From: Nakazawaea peltata
Lineage: Eukaryota > Ascomycota > Pichiomycetes > Alaninales > Pachysolenaceae
NCBI GenBank assembly: GCA_001599355.1
Contig: BCGQ01000001.1
Location: 127,135 to 191,134, forward strand
Length of the DNA: 64,000 bases
Reading direction: 5' to 3'
Positions 9,605-19,885 of this stretch are shown here, piece by piece. A program made the translations under genes and the position numbers. The notes beneath the pieces are model-generated. The model did no database searches. It saw only the letters and a list, made by a program, of their open reading frames with translations, and had not been told where the DNA came from. Within the stretch, counting starts at the first letter, position 1. Each line of letters opens with the position of its first letter.

Positions 9605-12115
9605 TTATATAAAGTTGATATTAAATGAATCATTATCGAAACCAACAGCACCATCTTGAGATGAATCTCCGTTCATAAGTAAATTACTCCAAAACTCATC
9701 ATTCACAACATATTTCGAAAATTCAATATCATCACTAGGTACCGGCTTCTCAACCCCCCATCCTGAAGGGAATTCTTCTTTTGAGGGATCATAGTCAGGA
9801 ATAGGAGGGGGTTGGTTCTGAGGTGGAGCAAGATTCAGCTCTTTAGGATTAGTCTGAGAATATTGACTGGCAGCTTGAGAAAGAAGATTCAACGACTGAA
9901 TATCACCCGGACTATGAGAATTTGCAATATTCTGTTTCTCCCATTTAATAGAACTAGATCTCTTACGTTCCATTAACCGTTGAAGCTGAGTCAAATATGT
10001 CTGACTAAATAATGAGATGACCAATCTCATCTTTTGTAAGAAGAAATTCAATCTATAAATCTGAGACGAATCATATATAGCCTTAGATAATGCCTGTATT
10101 TGCAGAATAGAATTCAATGGGAAGTAGGTCAGTTTAGATAACGAAGGAACACTGATGACCAAATATCTCAACCTTAATAACATTCCCAGAGTATAAATAA
10201 CCCTAGACGAATACAATAATGGCATCAGCAGAAGATCACGGGAACTGGCATAGTTCAGTTGTTCTAATGCTGCTATACAAGATCTTGAACATTTATCTAC
10301 TGAAGATATTAACAGTGGACTGGAGACGTCTTCACCGGAGAATACCCTACGAAGCTCAGGCTCATGAAGAAACAGTTGCACCGAATAATAATACGATAAC
10401 ATCCATCTATCTTCTTTAGAAATCCTCAACTTGATCGCCGACAATTCCTTCTGTAAGTCACAAACTATATATCTCAATCTGTCAGACAGCATAAATGCAC
10501 TATCAGGATAATCATGTAAGATACAATGGATTCTCTCCAACATTCTGGCCAATTTACTCATCGTACAGACTTTAATATTGGACCTATCCCTTGTAGAGTC
10601 CAAGATATTACAACATTCTTCCAAGTATGGAGTCCAACTGACCTGGATCTTCCTCCTCAAGAACAATGAGATACTGATAGATGAAAAATACACTGCTAAT
10701 AATAATCTACGATATTCTAAACCTTTCAACAGATCGGAAACTTGAGATCTTTCCACAGATCCTTCTTCTCTATTGAAGGTGAAGGAAGACCTTCCTGTCA
10801 ACCCCAAGTCATGGACCATATTAATACAAAGAGAATTGATCAAATGGTATCTTCTATGGTGGAAGAACTCGGATGAGTTATACCAAATACTCAAGAGAAT
10901 CAAACACTTCAATAATTGGAGAGTTTTGTTTCCAACTACGAGGACTTCAGTGGTGAGACTTTGGATGTTGGTCAAATCGATTTCCAACTGGTTTACTGGA
11001 GGTTCGTCTTGGTCATTTGAAGGCTGAGCCATGGCCAGAGTTACGGTGAGAATCGTATTAAATAAGAGACGATGGGTCTTTCTCATCTCGTCGGCTGTTA
11101 AGTTCATAGGAATCTCCACAAATGGATACAGAGGGTACATCAATTCACGATAAATGCGAAGACGTTCATCGGCTTGTTTCAAAGTGATGAGACCTAGGTC
11201 GACTGGATCTAATCGAGATATCTTTCTAGTTATTAACAGATTTCTATCTTCAGCTGCTCTTAACATGTCTTTGGTTAACTCTGAGAGCGTGGCTTTTTGA
11301 CTACTCATTAAAAGGTTTAAATCATTTTGTAAGTCCAGTAATTGTTCATCATTTGAAGGCGTGGTAGCAGCAGAGCTTACTTCTAAATTTGAAGGAGTAT
11401 GTTGCAGAGCCCCCGAACCAGTCCCAGATGCCGATGAAATATACGTGTGTGGAGCGGTAGAGGGGACTTGGAATCGATTGTAAGGAGGGACAAAAGAATT
11501 CATAAACCCAAACTGATTAGAGCTGTCATTGACAGGTTTGAGCTGATTACCATTACGATACTGAGATAATTCTGCTTCTAAATCTTTGATCTTCAGTTGC
11601 AAATTCTCTACTTTGGCCGATTTTCTAGAACCAGGCAGTGGAGTTGAACTATCTGATTCAGATTTGGAATCTCCAGAGAGCATCGCCGATACTGGCAGAC
11701 TTGATCCCGGTCTCATCAAATCATTTGGACCCAGAAGATTCATTTCCATCCCGGTCAGTGGATCCATCGTCACCGTTTCTTGAAGTTTCGATCTTCTTTT
11801 CCGCCTTCTTGGCTGTGAGGTGTCCACAACACACTCTCTACCGGCCTTCAGACACCTCACGCACGGCCCCGTAGGGTCACCTTCCACAGGAGTACATTTC
11901 ACTTTCAAAGAATGACATGACTTGCATGCAACCGACCGTCTCTTGTTGTTTTCCGATGATGTTTTAGGGGATCCCCCCATCGATCCGTCATCCCCGCTCA
12001 TCGTCGGCTCGTGACTAAAATGTTGCAGAGCCGAGGGCGGTTGGGCCATTTGGGGAGGGGAGGCTGAAATTCCTTGATCCGTCATAGTTTTTTGTAAGAA
12101 ACTACTCAGATCCAT
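9605..12115 (-). CDS. Zn2Cys6 binuclear-cluster transcription factor (836 aa)
   Basis: Residues 64-95 form a complete Zn(II)2Cys6 cluster with spacing CX2CX6CX13CX2CX6C: ACKSCHSLKVKC, then PCVRCLKAGREC. It is followed by a basic RRRKRRSK stretch and a short coiled-coil segment (VENLQLKIKDLEAELSQY, about 168-186), the usual dimerisation unit. The middle 500 residues are the helical regulatory domain of this family (for example DLTNIQSLTTEVLVVGNKTL and LLKCLILLSIWYNSSEFFHH). The C-terminus is acidic, as in activation domains. The ACxSCHSLKVKC form resembles the War1-like group of weak-acid-response regulators, but I cannot confirm that from sequence alone. The start at 12115 is the first ATG. 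The 600-base promoter contains small direct repeats. Confidence 0.85.
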   Translation of the reverse strand: MDLSSFLQKTMTDQGISASPPQMAQPPSALQHFSHEPTMSGDDGSMGGSPKTSSENNKRRSVACKSCHSLKVKCTPVEGDPTGPCVRCLKAGRECVVDTSQPRRRKRRSKLQETVTMDPLTGMEMNLLGPNDLMRPGSSLPVSAMLSGDSKSESDSSTPLPGSRKSAKVENLQLKIKDLEAELSQYRNGNQLKPVNDSSNQFGFMNSFVPPYNRFQVPSTAPHTYISSASGTGSGALQHTPSNLEVSSAATTPSNDEQLLDLQNDLNLLMSSQKATLSELTKDMLRAAEDRNLLITRKISRLDPVDLGLITLKQADERLRIYRELMYPLYPFVEIPMNLTADEMRKTHRLLFNTILTVTLAMAQPSNDQDEPPVNQLEIDLTNIQSLTTEVLVVGNKTLQLLKCLILLSIWYNSSEFFHHRRYHLINSLCINMVHDLGLTGRSSFTFNREEGSVERSQVSDLLKGLEYRRLLLAVYFSSISISLFLRRKIQVSWTPYLEECCNILDSTRDRSNIKVCTMSKLARMLERIHCILHDYPDSAFMLSDRLRYIVCDLQKELSAIKLRISKEDRWMLSYYYSVQLFLHEPELRRVFSGEDVSSPLLISSVDKCSRSCIAALEQLNYASSRDLLLMPLLYSSRVIYTLGMLLRLRYLVISVPSLSKLTYFPLNSILQIQALSKAIYDSSQIYRLNFFLQKMRLVISLFSQTYLTQLQRLMERKRSSSIKWEKQNIANSHSPGDIQSLNLLSQAASQYSQTNPKELNLAPPQNQPPPIPDYDPSKEEFPSGWGVEKPVPSDDIEFSKYVVNDEFWSNLLMNGDSSQDGAVGFDNDSFNINFI

Positions 12116-12713
12116 TCTAATACTGTCTATGACGTGAATGGACAGTTTAATCTTAGTTCTTCCCGCTGTTGCTCAGGTTCAATCCAGTCGTTTAATCGTC
12201 TTGTCGTTTGGAGGACGGCGAAAAAAATTGCCGATTTAGAGCCGACCGGGGATAAACCGAGGGCAAGAGGAAGCCGAGGAGATGAGGCAGAAGAAATAAA
12301 AGAATCATCGAAAAGAGGGCAAAGATCTGATTGGTGTGGTCTGGATAGAGGTGATATGGCTAGAGGATGATCTACTTTGAGTTATGGTAGAGTTAGCATG
12401 CTCCATTACCAGTTAATAGGGCCAATTTGGCAGCCCCTATTTGGCAGCCAACTGACAGCAAGCCTTGACAGCAAGTCTAGACAGCCCCTATTTCCAAATT
12501 GGGTCTACCAGCAGCTCTCAAGCCATGAAGCTTCAGGCTTTAAACTCGCTCCAGACCCCAAGTTTTGAAACTCTAACACTCCAAACTAAAGATCTGACCG
12601 CAGCTGAATGTTAAATCTCTACTAGCTCTGTAAGCTTTACCTCTTAACCTATAGGCTACAACTACCTTATTCTTTATTTCGATAGATATTTCTATTATTA
12701 TACGTTTTATTGA
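12116..12713. other. Intergenic region between HMG1 stop and Zn2Cys6 gene start
   Basis: No gene is convincing here. Short frames at 12134-12370 and 12377-12568 lack any recognisable content. The segment 12418-12520 has interleaved repeats: two copies of a CAGCCCCTATTT word, two TTTGGCAGCC words and two TGACAGCAAG words. They probably belong to the promoter of the minus-strand regulator gene. Confidence 0.5.
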
Positions 12714-15700
12714 TCAAGATTTGATGCAGGAACCTGGAATTGGTGTCAGAGACAGTGGTGGTGCCAGAATCAGTGCAGGCAGCAGCAGCTTTCTGTTATG
12801 TTGCATATGAGATTGGACTAAATGACCAGCCTCTAAAGCACTAAGTAATGACAATTCAGCCGATAAAACAGCAGATGCAACGATCTTTGCCAATTGTCTC
12901 AGATTAGCACCAGGACTCTCGGCATGAGCTCCCTTAACACCTAACATCTCCAACATAGCTCCTTGAGGCTCCAAAATAGTACCTCCTCCAATAGTACCAA
13001 CTTCGATCGATGGCATAGAGACCGAAATTTGTAAATCTCCATTTGGAAGCTCATCCAACAAAGTGATACAGTTAGAAGATTCGACATTTTGAGCTGGATC
13101 TTGTCCAGTAGCCAAATAAATAGCAGTGACCAAGTTCAGCAGCTGAGCGTTGAAACCTCCCATGGCTCCAGCCATTGCAGATCCGATCAAGTTTTTGTTA
13201 GTGTTACATTTTACCAACAGTGGAACATTAGTTTTCAAAACCTTGGCAACCACATCTTGTGGAATTCTAGCCTCGGCAACGACAGATTTACCTCTACCTT
13301 CGATCCAGTTGATCAGGGCTGGTTTCTTATCGATACAATAGTTACCTGAAACAGAAATAATCTCCATATCATCCCATCCACATTCTTCAATCATGTAGTT
13401 CAAACTATGATCTACACCTTTAGAGATCATGTTCATACCCATGGCATCTCCAGTAGTGGTCATAAATCTGATATATAATAAGGTACCAGCCATTGCAGTT
13501 TTGATCTTTTGTAATCTAGCAAATCTAGAAGTAGAATTAAACAGTTTCTTGATGATCAGAGAACCTTCTTCACTATCCAACCACATCTTACATTCACCAG
13601 CTCTTTTCAACGAAGAGAATGAAACACATGGTCCTCTAGTCATACCATCTTGAGTTAATACAGTAGTGACACCTCCTCCGGCATTAATTGCCTTACAACC
13701 TCTCATAGCAGAGGCAACGAGACAACCTTCGGTGGTAGCCATTGGAATATGATATGGTTTACCATCGATGATCAAAGGACCGGCAACACCAAGAGGTAAT
13801 GGAATGAATCCAATGACGTTCTCACAACAAGCTCCAAATACACGGTCATAATCGTAATATTTGTAAGGCAACTTGTTAGAATCGACTACTGGGGAGTCGG
13901 ATAATTTGGCAATCAGTTTTCGTCTCACCACAACGGCTCTTGTAGTATCTCCTAATTGCTTTTCTAAAGCATAAAGAGGTAATTTACCATTAAGAACTAA
14001 AGAAGTGACTTCAGAGTTGTTCAAACTCTTCAAATTTCCTTCTTTCATAATAGAAACCAACTCATCAACAGGTCTGACGGTCAGAACCAGCAATGACTCG
14101 TCATCAGTGGAAGAAGAATCCACAACTTGAGTTTGTTTTACAGTAGTTTCTACCTTATCCAATGGCAAAACAGCCTCAACTTTGTTGGCCTTCTTACTCT
14201 TCTTACTCTTCTTCTTGCTCTTGGCAGAAGATGTAGTAGACTCAGAAGATGAAGATACTGGTGTGACAGTGGCTGTCAAAGAATCGATGTTATCAAGATG
14301 AGTTCTAGCCGCATTCAAAAAGTAAACATTGATAGTGACACTTACAGCAGTGATTAATAACAAACACTTACTGATAAATGGATCAACAATAGCAGCACTT
14401 AAAACTTGGATAATACGGTAAGCCAGATCCTCCAATTTGGTGAGAATATTAGAAGAAGTAAAAATTTCAGGGGACATAATAGTGACAAAGGTTCCATTTG
14501 AACCAATCTTAATACCTTTGACCAGCAGTTGTGATAAATGACCGGCAGAAGCATTGACAATAACCTCAGCTGGACTATCACTTGAATCATAAAGCCAAGA
14601 AGTTCCCAAGGCAAAGAAATGCAAACCAAAGAAACCGATAATAGTGGCAAGTTTGAAGATGACAACGGTGTTTTGTTTATGGAAAAGAGATAACTTTGGA
14701 TTTTCAGCGACCAATTCGGCAACATTAGCACTAATTCCATCTTCTTCTAAGAAGTCCTTCAAATCTAAAGACATATGAACTTTGTTGATCTCAGTTTTCA
14801 AGGCCAAAATGGCAGAGTAGAAAGTGAAAGTGGTGAATAAATCAAAGATGAGGATGAAACCACTCAAAATACAGAAATTTCTCAAACCTTCCAAATGAGG
14901 AGCATAGATGGCACATGCAAAGAAGACCGACATAACAGATCCATGGTATCTAATTAAAGGCCAAGAAGTTAACTCGACACTAGAAGAGATTGCTTGGGCA
15001 ACACTCTGCTTTTTGTTGGCATTAGTGGCCTTTAAAATAGGTTCGGTATAGTAAATTTTATGTTTGAAACCAACAGTGGCCACCAAGAATGGGATTCCCT
15101 CACTCAAAGATCTTAAAGAAACCTTCAAATTCAAGATCTCATTAGTTACACCAAGAGCAAATAAGAAGGCAAATCCACTGGATAACAAAGAACCAAACAG
15201 TAACCAAAATTTGGAACCCAATTTTCTAAATTCCAAAAACATTTGAACAAAAGTGTACCACATGGCAGAATAAGCGAGGAAAATCAAAGCGATATCATAA
15301 GTTTCTGCTCCCTTAATGATATTAAACAATTTATTAATTGTTTGTTTGACGTATTCTGAATATTTTCCAGCTTTATGAGAACGTCTCAAAGACCAAGTGG
15401 TATCTCCAACTACTGGTTTAGTCTTTCTTAATCTTTCCAACTCCGATTCATAAGACAGTAAAGGAGTGACGAGTAATTTCTCACATGGCTGGCTTTGAGA
15501 GTCGATAAGACCATCGATTTGTGGGATATTCTCTGCAGAACCTTTGAATTTCAAAGGAACGATTGCCCAATGATCGGCAGAGGAAGAAGCGCCGATAAAA
15601 GAGGCGTCATCCACAGGTTGCCATTTCTTATATGAATTGGAAGAGCCTGGAGGATGGTAGAATGTAGCATGTGAGGTAGGCAAGTCTCGTGTAATAAAAT

Positions 15701-15824
15701 CATCGACGATAGTCAAATAAACAAAACTACCCAAGAGCGCGGTAATCACCAAAGTATGAATTGGGTGAGCCGCCGAAGCCCTCGATAGCAGGGCGGTCGG
15801 GCTCGTGACAATTTTGTGAAGCAT
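12714..15824 (-). CDS. HMG1: 3-hydroxy-3-methylglutaryl-CoA reductase (ER membrane)
   Basis: Rate-limiting enzyme of the mevalonate/ergosterol pathway, reducing HMG-CoA with NADPH. The N-terminal half has multiple membrane spans with a sterol-sensing-type region. A lysine-rich linker (KSKKKSKKSKKANK) leads to the cytosolic catalytic domain. Family signatures are intact: ENVIGFIPLPLGVAGP, MATTEGCLVASAMRG, GDAMGMNMISKG and VGTIGGGTILEPQGA, plus the C-terminal AGHLVQSHMQHNRK with its catalytic His. The ATG at 15824 (MLHKIVTS) matches the N-terminus of yeast Hmg1; a longer frame to 15866 begins with TTG and is not used. Length is 1036 residues, as in the family. The C-terminal tail after HNRK holds many CTG codons; read as Ala it becomes an Ala/Pro-rich linker ending in GSCIKS, near yeast TCIKS. 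A sterol-response-like TCGTATA lies upstream. Confidence 0.97.
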   Translation of the reverse strand: MLHKIVTSPTALLSRASAAHPIHTLVITALLGSFVYLTIVDDFITRDLPTSHATFYHPPGSSNSYKKWQPVDDASFIGASSSADHWAIVPLKFKGSAENIPQIDGLIDSQSQPCEKLLVTPLLSYESELERLRKTKPVVGDTTWSLRRSHKAGKYSEYVKQTINKLFNIIKGAETYDIALIFLAYSAMWYTFVQMFLEFRKLGSKFWLLFGSLLSSGFAFLFALGVTNEILNLKVSLRSLSEGIPFLVATVGFKHKIYYTEPILKATNANKKQSVAQAISSSVELTSWPLIRYHGSVMSVFFACAIYAPHLEGLRNFCILSGFILIFDLFTTFTFYSAILALKTEINKVHMSLDLKDFLEEDGISANVAELVAENPKLSLFHKQNTVVIFKLATIIGFFGLHFFALGTSWLYDSSDSPAEVIVNASAGHLSQLLVKGIKIGSNGTFVTIMSPEIFTSSNILTKLEDLAYRIIQVLSAAIVDPFISKCLLLITAVSVTINVYFLNAARTHLDNIDSLTATVTPVSSSSESTTSSAKSKKKSKKSKKANKVEAVLPLDKVETTVKQTQVVDSSSTDDESLLVLTVRPVDELVSIMKEGNLKSLNNSEVTSLVLNGKLPLYALEKQLGDTTRAVVVRRKLIAKLSDSPVVDSNKLPYKYYDYDRVFGACCENVIGFIPLPLGVAGPLIIDGKPYHIPMATTEGCLVASAMRGCKAINAGGGVTTVLTQDGMTRGPCVSFSSLKRAGECKMWLDSEEGSLIIKKLFNSTSRFARLQKIKTAMAGTLLYIRFMTTTGDAMGMNMISKGVDHSLNYMIEECGWDDMEIISVSGNYCIDKKPALINWIEGRGKSVVAEARIPQDVVAKVLKTNVPLLVKCNTNKNLIGSAMAGAMGGFNAQLLNLVTAIYLATGQDPAQNVESSNCITLLDELPNGDLQISVSMPSIEVGTIGGGTILEPQGAMLEMLGVKGAHAESPGANLRQLAKIVASAVLSAELSLLSALEAGHLVQSHMQHNRKLLLPALILAPPLSLTPIPGSCIKS

Positions 15825-16168
15825 TGGCCGGGATATCAAGCACCAAGTGTCCTTCGATCTATCCAATGTCCGCGCTGGTATGTTTTCACGATTCCACCAC
15901 TGATGTCGTCGTCGATCAACTCTAATTTTAATATAGTTGAAAATTTTTTCCCCTTATAAAAATGGACAAAATTGGAAGGGGAGGAGAAATAGGGGGTGGG
16001 AGGCGTAAAGGGGGGGAGTGAAAATGGGGAGTTTTGGGGGTGGGGGGTTTAAAAGTGGATCAACGGAAAGCTGGAGATGCGAATAGAAAGAATATCAAGT
16101 TTGCATATCTCTACCTCTGATGGATCCCCATTTATCTACCCCCTGGTTCCTCCTGCTTACCCTCTTCG

Positions 16169-16175
16169 TCGTATA
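16169..16175 (+). promoter_or_regulatory. TCGTATA word (sterol-response-element core) in the HMG1 upstream region
   Basis: TCGTATA is the core bound by Upc2/Ecm22 in S. cerevisiae sterol genes. It lies about 345 bases upstream of the HMG1 ATG and runs into an A/T-rich TATATAAAA stretch. The 465-base gap 15825-16289 otherwise holds an A/T element at 15938-15949 and G-rich tracts around 15975-16050. A seven-base match can arise by chance, so this is only a candidate. Confidence 0.35.
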
Positions 16176-16289
16176 TAAAAAAAGACGCGACGGGAACGCG
16201 CGCGTCCAATTTAACCATTTACAGAAAAATACCACATTAGGCAATCTATCTCTTATTATATATTAAACGTACAATGTTACTTAGTATAC

Positions 16290-17552
16290 TTATTTAATGT
16301 TGACCAATTTGACGTCGAAGGTCAACTCGGAGTTGGCTGGGATTCCTGGCAACTTTTGCTTACCGTAAGCCATTGGGGCTGGGATGACAATTCTTCTCTC
16401 ACCACCAACCTTCATACCGGCTACTCCAACGTCCCATCCCTTGATGACCTCACCTTTACCCAAGCTGAAGTTGAAAGGCTTACCGCTGGTGTTCTTGTCG
16501 AAGACCTTACCGTTCTTCAATTTTCCAATGTATCTGACACCGACCTTTTGACCGTTCTTACAAGCTGGACCAGTACCGACGGTTCTGTCCTCGACGGTGA
16601 CACCACCGATCAAGGTCTTAGTTGGGAACTTCTTTGGGGAAGCAGCTTCCTTCTTGGCGGCGGAACCGGTTGGACCTTGCTCCAATTCCTTGGAGAATTC
16701 AACCTTCTTTGGTTCTTTGGTCTTCTTGGCCTTCTTAGAAGCTGGCTCTTCCTCTTCTTGTTCTTCTTCTTGCTCCTTTCTCTTCTTGTTATCCTTCTTA
16801 CCCTTCTTGGTCTTCTCCTCCTCTTCGATGATCTCTTCAATCTTACCTTCGACATCTTCGACGTCTTCCAATTCTTCAATGTCGAAATCTTCGTCACCGG
16901 AGATGATGTCATCTTCATCTGGGGTCAAATCGTATTCATCAGAGTCCAATTCGTCGTCTTCATCGTCGCTGAAGTCCTCCTCAGAGTCATCTTCACCGTC
17001 GTATGGGTGCTCAACGTAGTTACCGGTCAAATGAATGGCATAAGAACCGGTAGCGACAAAGTAGACTTCTTCATCTGGGGTGATGGTCAAGTCCAAAGTT
17101 TGTTGGTATTGAAGACCTGGACCTAAAGTACAAACGACGTATTCTTCGACATCGTCTTCCAAATCACTGTCATCTTCATCCTCATCAAGAGCTTCTTCCA
17201 ATTCCTCGTCAGATTCAGATTTCTTGGATTCTTCTTCACCCTTCTTTGGAGATTTCTTTGGAGACTTCTTCTCTTCTTTCTTCTCTTCTTCCTCCTCCTC
17301 CTCTTCTTCTTCTTCTTCCTCTTCCTCTTCTTCATCCTCAGAATCGTAGAAATCGTCCTCATCATCAGACATGAAGATAGACTTCTTCAAAATTCTCAAA
17401 GTAGATGGTTGCTTAGCATCATCTTGCTCTTCTGGGTCGACAGCAGCCAAGGTGATTCTAATTGTGACTGGGAAATCTTCCTCAACAGCTGGGACTGGCT
17501 CGAATGGGTTAACGGCCAAATTGTAAGTGGACAATGGGAGTAATCCGGACAT
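16290..17552 (-). CDS. FPR3: Nucleolar FK506-binding proline isomerase (Fpr3/Fpr4 type)
   Basis: Peptidyl-prolyl cis-trans isomerase of the nucleolus, in yeast linked to histone H3 proline isomerisation and ribosome biogenesis. Residues about 1-60 and 140-185 form the nucleoplasmin-like N-terminal domain ([18 protein letters not shown] at the start). Between and after these lie very long Glu/Asp runs interrupted by lysine blocks, typical of nucleolar chaperones. The C-terminal 110 residues are a full FKBP domain: [56 protein letters not shown] and the terminal [11 protein letters not shown]. Length of 420 is close to Fpr3 (411) and Fpr4 (392). In a species without the whole-genome duplication one gene probably stands for both. 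The promoter has RRPE-like and PAC-like words, as in ribosome-biogenesis genes. Confidence 0.93.
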   Translation of the reverse strand: MSGLLPLSTYNLAVNPFEPVPAVEEDFPVTIRITLAAVDPEEQDDAKQPSTLRILKKSIFMSDDEDDFYDSEDEEEEEEEEEEEEEEEEEKKEEKKSPKKSPKKGEEESKKSESDEELEEALDEDEDDSDLEDDVEEYVVCTLGPGLQYQQTLDLTITPDEEVYFVATGSYAIHLTGNYVEHPYDGEDDSEEDFSDDEDDELDSDEYDLTPDEDDIISGDEDFDIEELEDVEDVEGKIEEIIEEEEKTKKGKKDNKKRKEQEEEQEEEEPASKKAKKTKEPKKVEFSKELEQGPTGSAAKKEAASPKKFPTKTLIGGVTVEDRTVGTGPACKNGQKVGVRYIGKLKNGKVFDKNTSGKPFNFSLGKGEVIKGWDVGVAGMKVGGERRIVIPAPMAYGKQKLPGIPANSELTFDVKLVNIK

Positions 17553-17615
17553 CTTATTTCTACTATACTATACTATTGATATTCCTATATTTGATCTATC
17601 TAAATTTTATATATA

Positions 17616-17647
17616 GAAAATTTTTCATCTCATCTGAAAAAAATTTT
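17616..17647. promoter_or_regulatory. RRPE-like and PAC-like elements upstream of FPR3
   Basis: Two A/T words of the RRPE type (GAAAATTTTTCA at 17616-17627 and TGAAAAAAATTTT at 17635-17647) flank CTCATC at 17629-17634, which matches six bases of the PAC element (CTCATCGC). They lie 65-95 bases upstream of the ATG. In S. cerevisiae such pairs mark ribosome-biogenesis genes bound by Stb3 and by Dot6/Tod6. Confidence 0.5.
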
Positions 17648-18469
17648 ACGCTGTATTTCTCACGTTTCTTTTTTAGGGGGGTAAATTGATCGTGCACATG
17701 GGAACAAAGGGATGGGGTAGAAGGAGTAGGGGGGAATAGGAACGGAGGAATGAGTGGCCCAAGTGACTGGATAAGATGAGCTCATGTTCATCTTTAGCAA
17801 TGAACCGAGTGGTATTTGAGAGAATTTCATTTATCGGAGCACCATCTGTTGGAAGCTAACCCCCAGCTAGTCAATTGAGCAAAATACGAATATTTATCAG
17901 TGGGTTAAGACTGATGATAAGAATCAACTTGACATGGTGAGAGAGTTAATTAAAGATTATTTGCTCTGGCACTATTATTCGTAACTAGACTAAATAGACT
18001 AAGTAGACTAGTTCTAATTCCAATAGTTCTTGTAATTCAGAGAAATATCCACTGTCCTCTTATCATTCTCCATTCAATTTTCACTAAATTCTCTATAAAA
18101 TTCCCCATACAATTTTCCATACATTTCTTTTCCCATACAATTTCCCATATAACTCTTTTCCTATACTGTTTCCCATATAATTTTCCCTAATAAATTCCCT
18201 AATAAATTTTCCATACATTTTCCTTAATAAATTCTCCCTAATAAAATTCCATACATTTTCCATAATTCCCCCTATTAAATTTCCTTACATTTTCCATATT
18301 CTCCCTAATAATTTCCATACATCTATTTGATATATTATATCCCGATTTTATTAGTTTTTATGTATTTATTTATTTAGGTTGGTCACGTAAGTGACACGGA
18401 GATGGCCCAAGATGAAAAGCATAAACTCTTCAAATAATATGTGATGTTGTTTTTATAATTTAAACCTTC
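17648..18469. repeat. Intergenic region with AT-rich degenerate tandem repeat
   Basis: Between FPR3 and the RPL6 stop no gene is visible. From about 18060 to 18330 the sequence is built of loose copies of TTCCCATACA, TTCCCTAATAAA and TTTTCCATACATT words, 12-20 bases apart. This is a degenerate A/T-rich minisatellite on the 3' side of RPL6. The segment 17760-18000 is unique sequence with nothing recognisable in it. Confidence 0.5.
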
Positions 18470-19312
18470 TTAGAATTTCATGACGTGTGGCTTGTCACCG
18501 TTCTTCAAAGAGAAAGAAGAAGCCAAGTATTGTTTCAACAAAGGAGTGCTCTTGATGGAAGCCAACAAAGCAGCATCGACGGTCTTTTGGTCGGCAACTC
18601 TCTCAGCCTTGATTTCCTTCTTAGCACCCTTCTCACCGAAGAATTCAGCCTCGGACTTCTTAGCCTTGGAAGCCTTCTCTCTGGCAAAGTAAGCAACATC
18701 GTACTTGGCCAAGTCCAAACCGGAAACGTCAACCTTGGTGGAGGTAGCAATGACGTATCTGGCGTTAACTCTTCTCAATGGAACACCGTTAACCTTGAAT
18801 GGACCGGAGACCAACAAGGTGTTGTCTTCCAAAGACTTCAAGTAGACAACTCTCTTACCTCTGAATCTACCAGCCAACAAAATCAAGACAGTACCTGGGG
18901 TGATAGAAGCTCTCAATTTTTGAGCTCTGATGGTCTTTCTGGTTTGCTTGGCAACTGGGGCATCCTCAGTTTGGTACCATTTTGGAGCCTATTGAATTAT
19001 AGTTAGTACATTTTGTCTCGTTGATGATTCCAACAAATGATATCCCCTTTTGATCAAATCCCCTCATGTCGATCAAACAGTTCATTACAATCACGTTCAG
19101 TATAATTTCTCTGCTTGATATTCATTCCTGCAATTTGTTATTATGTTCATTTCTTATCCCTTCGATTTCTTCTATTTCTTCCATTTCTTCCATATATTCA
19201 TTCCAACGGCGCTGTACCGATCTCAAATCTGATCATGATATTAACTCTCTGTTTGATTAAGACTAAGGTTCTTAATTTGGGGCATGCTACTTACAGATCT
19301 AACGACACTCAT
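18470..19312 (-). CDS. RPL6: Ribosomal protein eL6 (Rpl6), two exons
   Basis: Component of the 60S subunit. Exon 2 (18988-18470) encodes [18 protein letters not shown] and the eL6 core ([40 protein letters not shown]) and ends GDKPHVMKF, like yeast Rpl6 (GDKPHMLKF). The frame runs past its first internal Met (18916) up to a splice acceptor at 18989. Upstream are TACTAAC (19009-19003) and, 306 bases from the acceptor, a GTAAGT donor at 19294-19289. The donor follows ATGAGTGTCGTTAGATCT (19312-19295), giving MSVVRS as exon 1 and a 178-residue protein. S. cerevisiae RPL6 genes also have an intron near the start codon. No CTG codon is used, as expected for a highly expressed gene. The exon 1 choice is inference from splice signals and frame. 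Confidence 0.92.
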
Positions 19313-19572
19313 TTCTGTAGTTTATATGTTTGAATTGATAAACGTATATAATCCTATAACAATTATCAATATGAATTCTTTTCAAGAAAAAAAAGTGAAA
19401 AAAAACTTCGAAGGTGAAGGAAAATTTTTTCTTTGTGAGGAATGGTTTGTGTGGGAGAGATTTTAGGGGCTGTTTGGTGGTGGGTTGGTGTTATGATGTT
19501 GCGCAGAGGGAGGAAAGAAGGGGGTCGAGGGGGTGGGGATGAGATTTACGCAGGGAGGGAAAAAGGAAATGA

Positions 19573-19580
19573 CAGTCACA
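19573..19580 (+). promoter_or_regulatory. HomolD box (CAGTCACA) upstream of RPL6
   Basis: CAGTCACA is the HomolD element of ribosomal-protein promoters in fission yeast and many non-Saccharomyces fungi. It lies about 260 bases upstream of the inferred RPL6 start. The G-rich tract that follows (GGGTAGAGGGTAGAGGG words at about 19720-19740) resembles the accompanying HomolE/telomere-like element. Confidence 0.5.
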
Positions 19581-19599
19581 AATAAGGGCGGTGGGCAAG

Positions 19600-19741
19600 G
19601 AAGGGAAAGCAAAAAGGGAAAGGGGTAAGGAAAAGGGAAAAGGGGTGAAAAGGGTAAGGAAAAGGGGTAAGAAAAAGGGGTAAGGAAAAGGGGTAGGGAA
19701 AGGATAAGGAAAGGGGTAGAGGGTAGAGGGTAGAGGGTTGA
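19600..19741 (+). repeat. Purine-rich minisatellite (AAAAGGGGTAAGG words)
   Basis: Seven or so imperfect copies of AAGGAAAAGGGGTA and a shorter terminal run of GGGTAGA units lie between the RPL6 promoter and the tricalbin stop. One strand is almost pure purine. The frames that cross it (19463-19840 minus) are repeat artefacts. Confidence 0.7.
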
Positions 19742-19885
19742 GGGGTGGATAATGGTGGGAAGAAAGAAGAGAAAACACAATGCAGAGCCTACACAACCTA
19801 CTGAACCTACGCAACCTACACCTAACATTCTACACTTCATATTATAAATTCAATATTTCTCAGTAGTACAAACAGTAAATCAAAC

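Noticed and set aside
12134-12568. Two short plus-strand frames upstream of the Zn2Cys6 gene
   Set aside because: No domain, signal or composition typical of a gene; better read as promoter sequence with short repeats.
16356-17126. Long plus-strand frame of 256 codons over FPR3
   Set aside because: Antisense shadow of the Glu/Asp/Lys runs and FKBP domain of FPR3; composition is the expected complement.
17760-18000. Possible C/D snoRNA around an ACTGATGATAAG word
   Set aside because: The C-box lacks the required purine before TGATGA, and no paired D box with a terminal stem is visible.
18989-19294. C/D-box snoRNA inside the RPL6 intron
   Set aside because: The intron is long enough, but no convincing RTGATGA/CTGA pair with a terminal stem was found on the minus strand.
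19463-19840. Minus-strand Pro/Leu/Ser-rich frames
   Set aside because: Produced by the purine-rich minisatellite; two frames are open at once, as expected for simple repeats.
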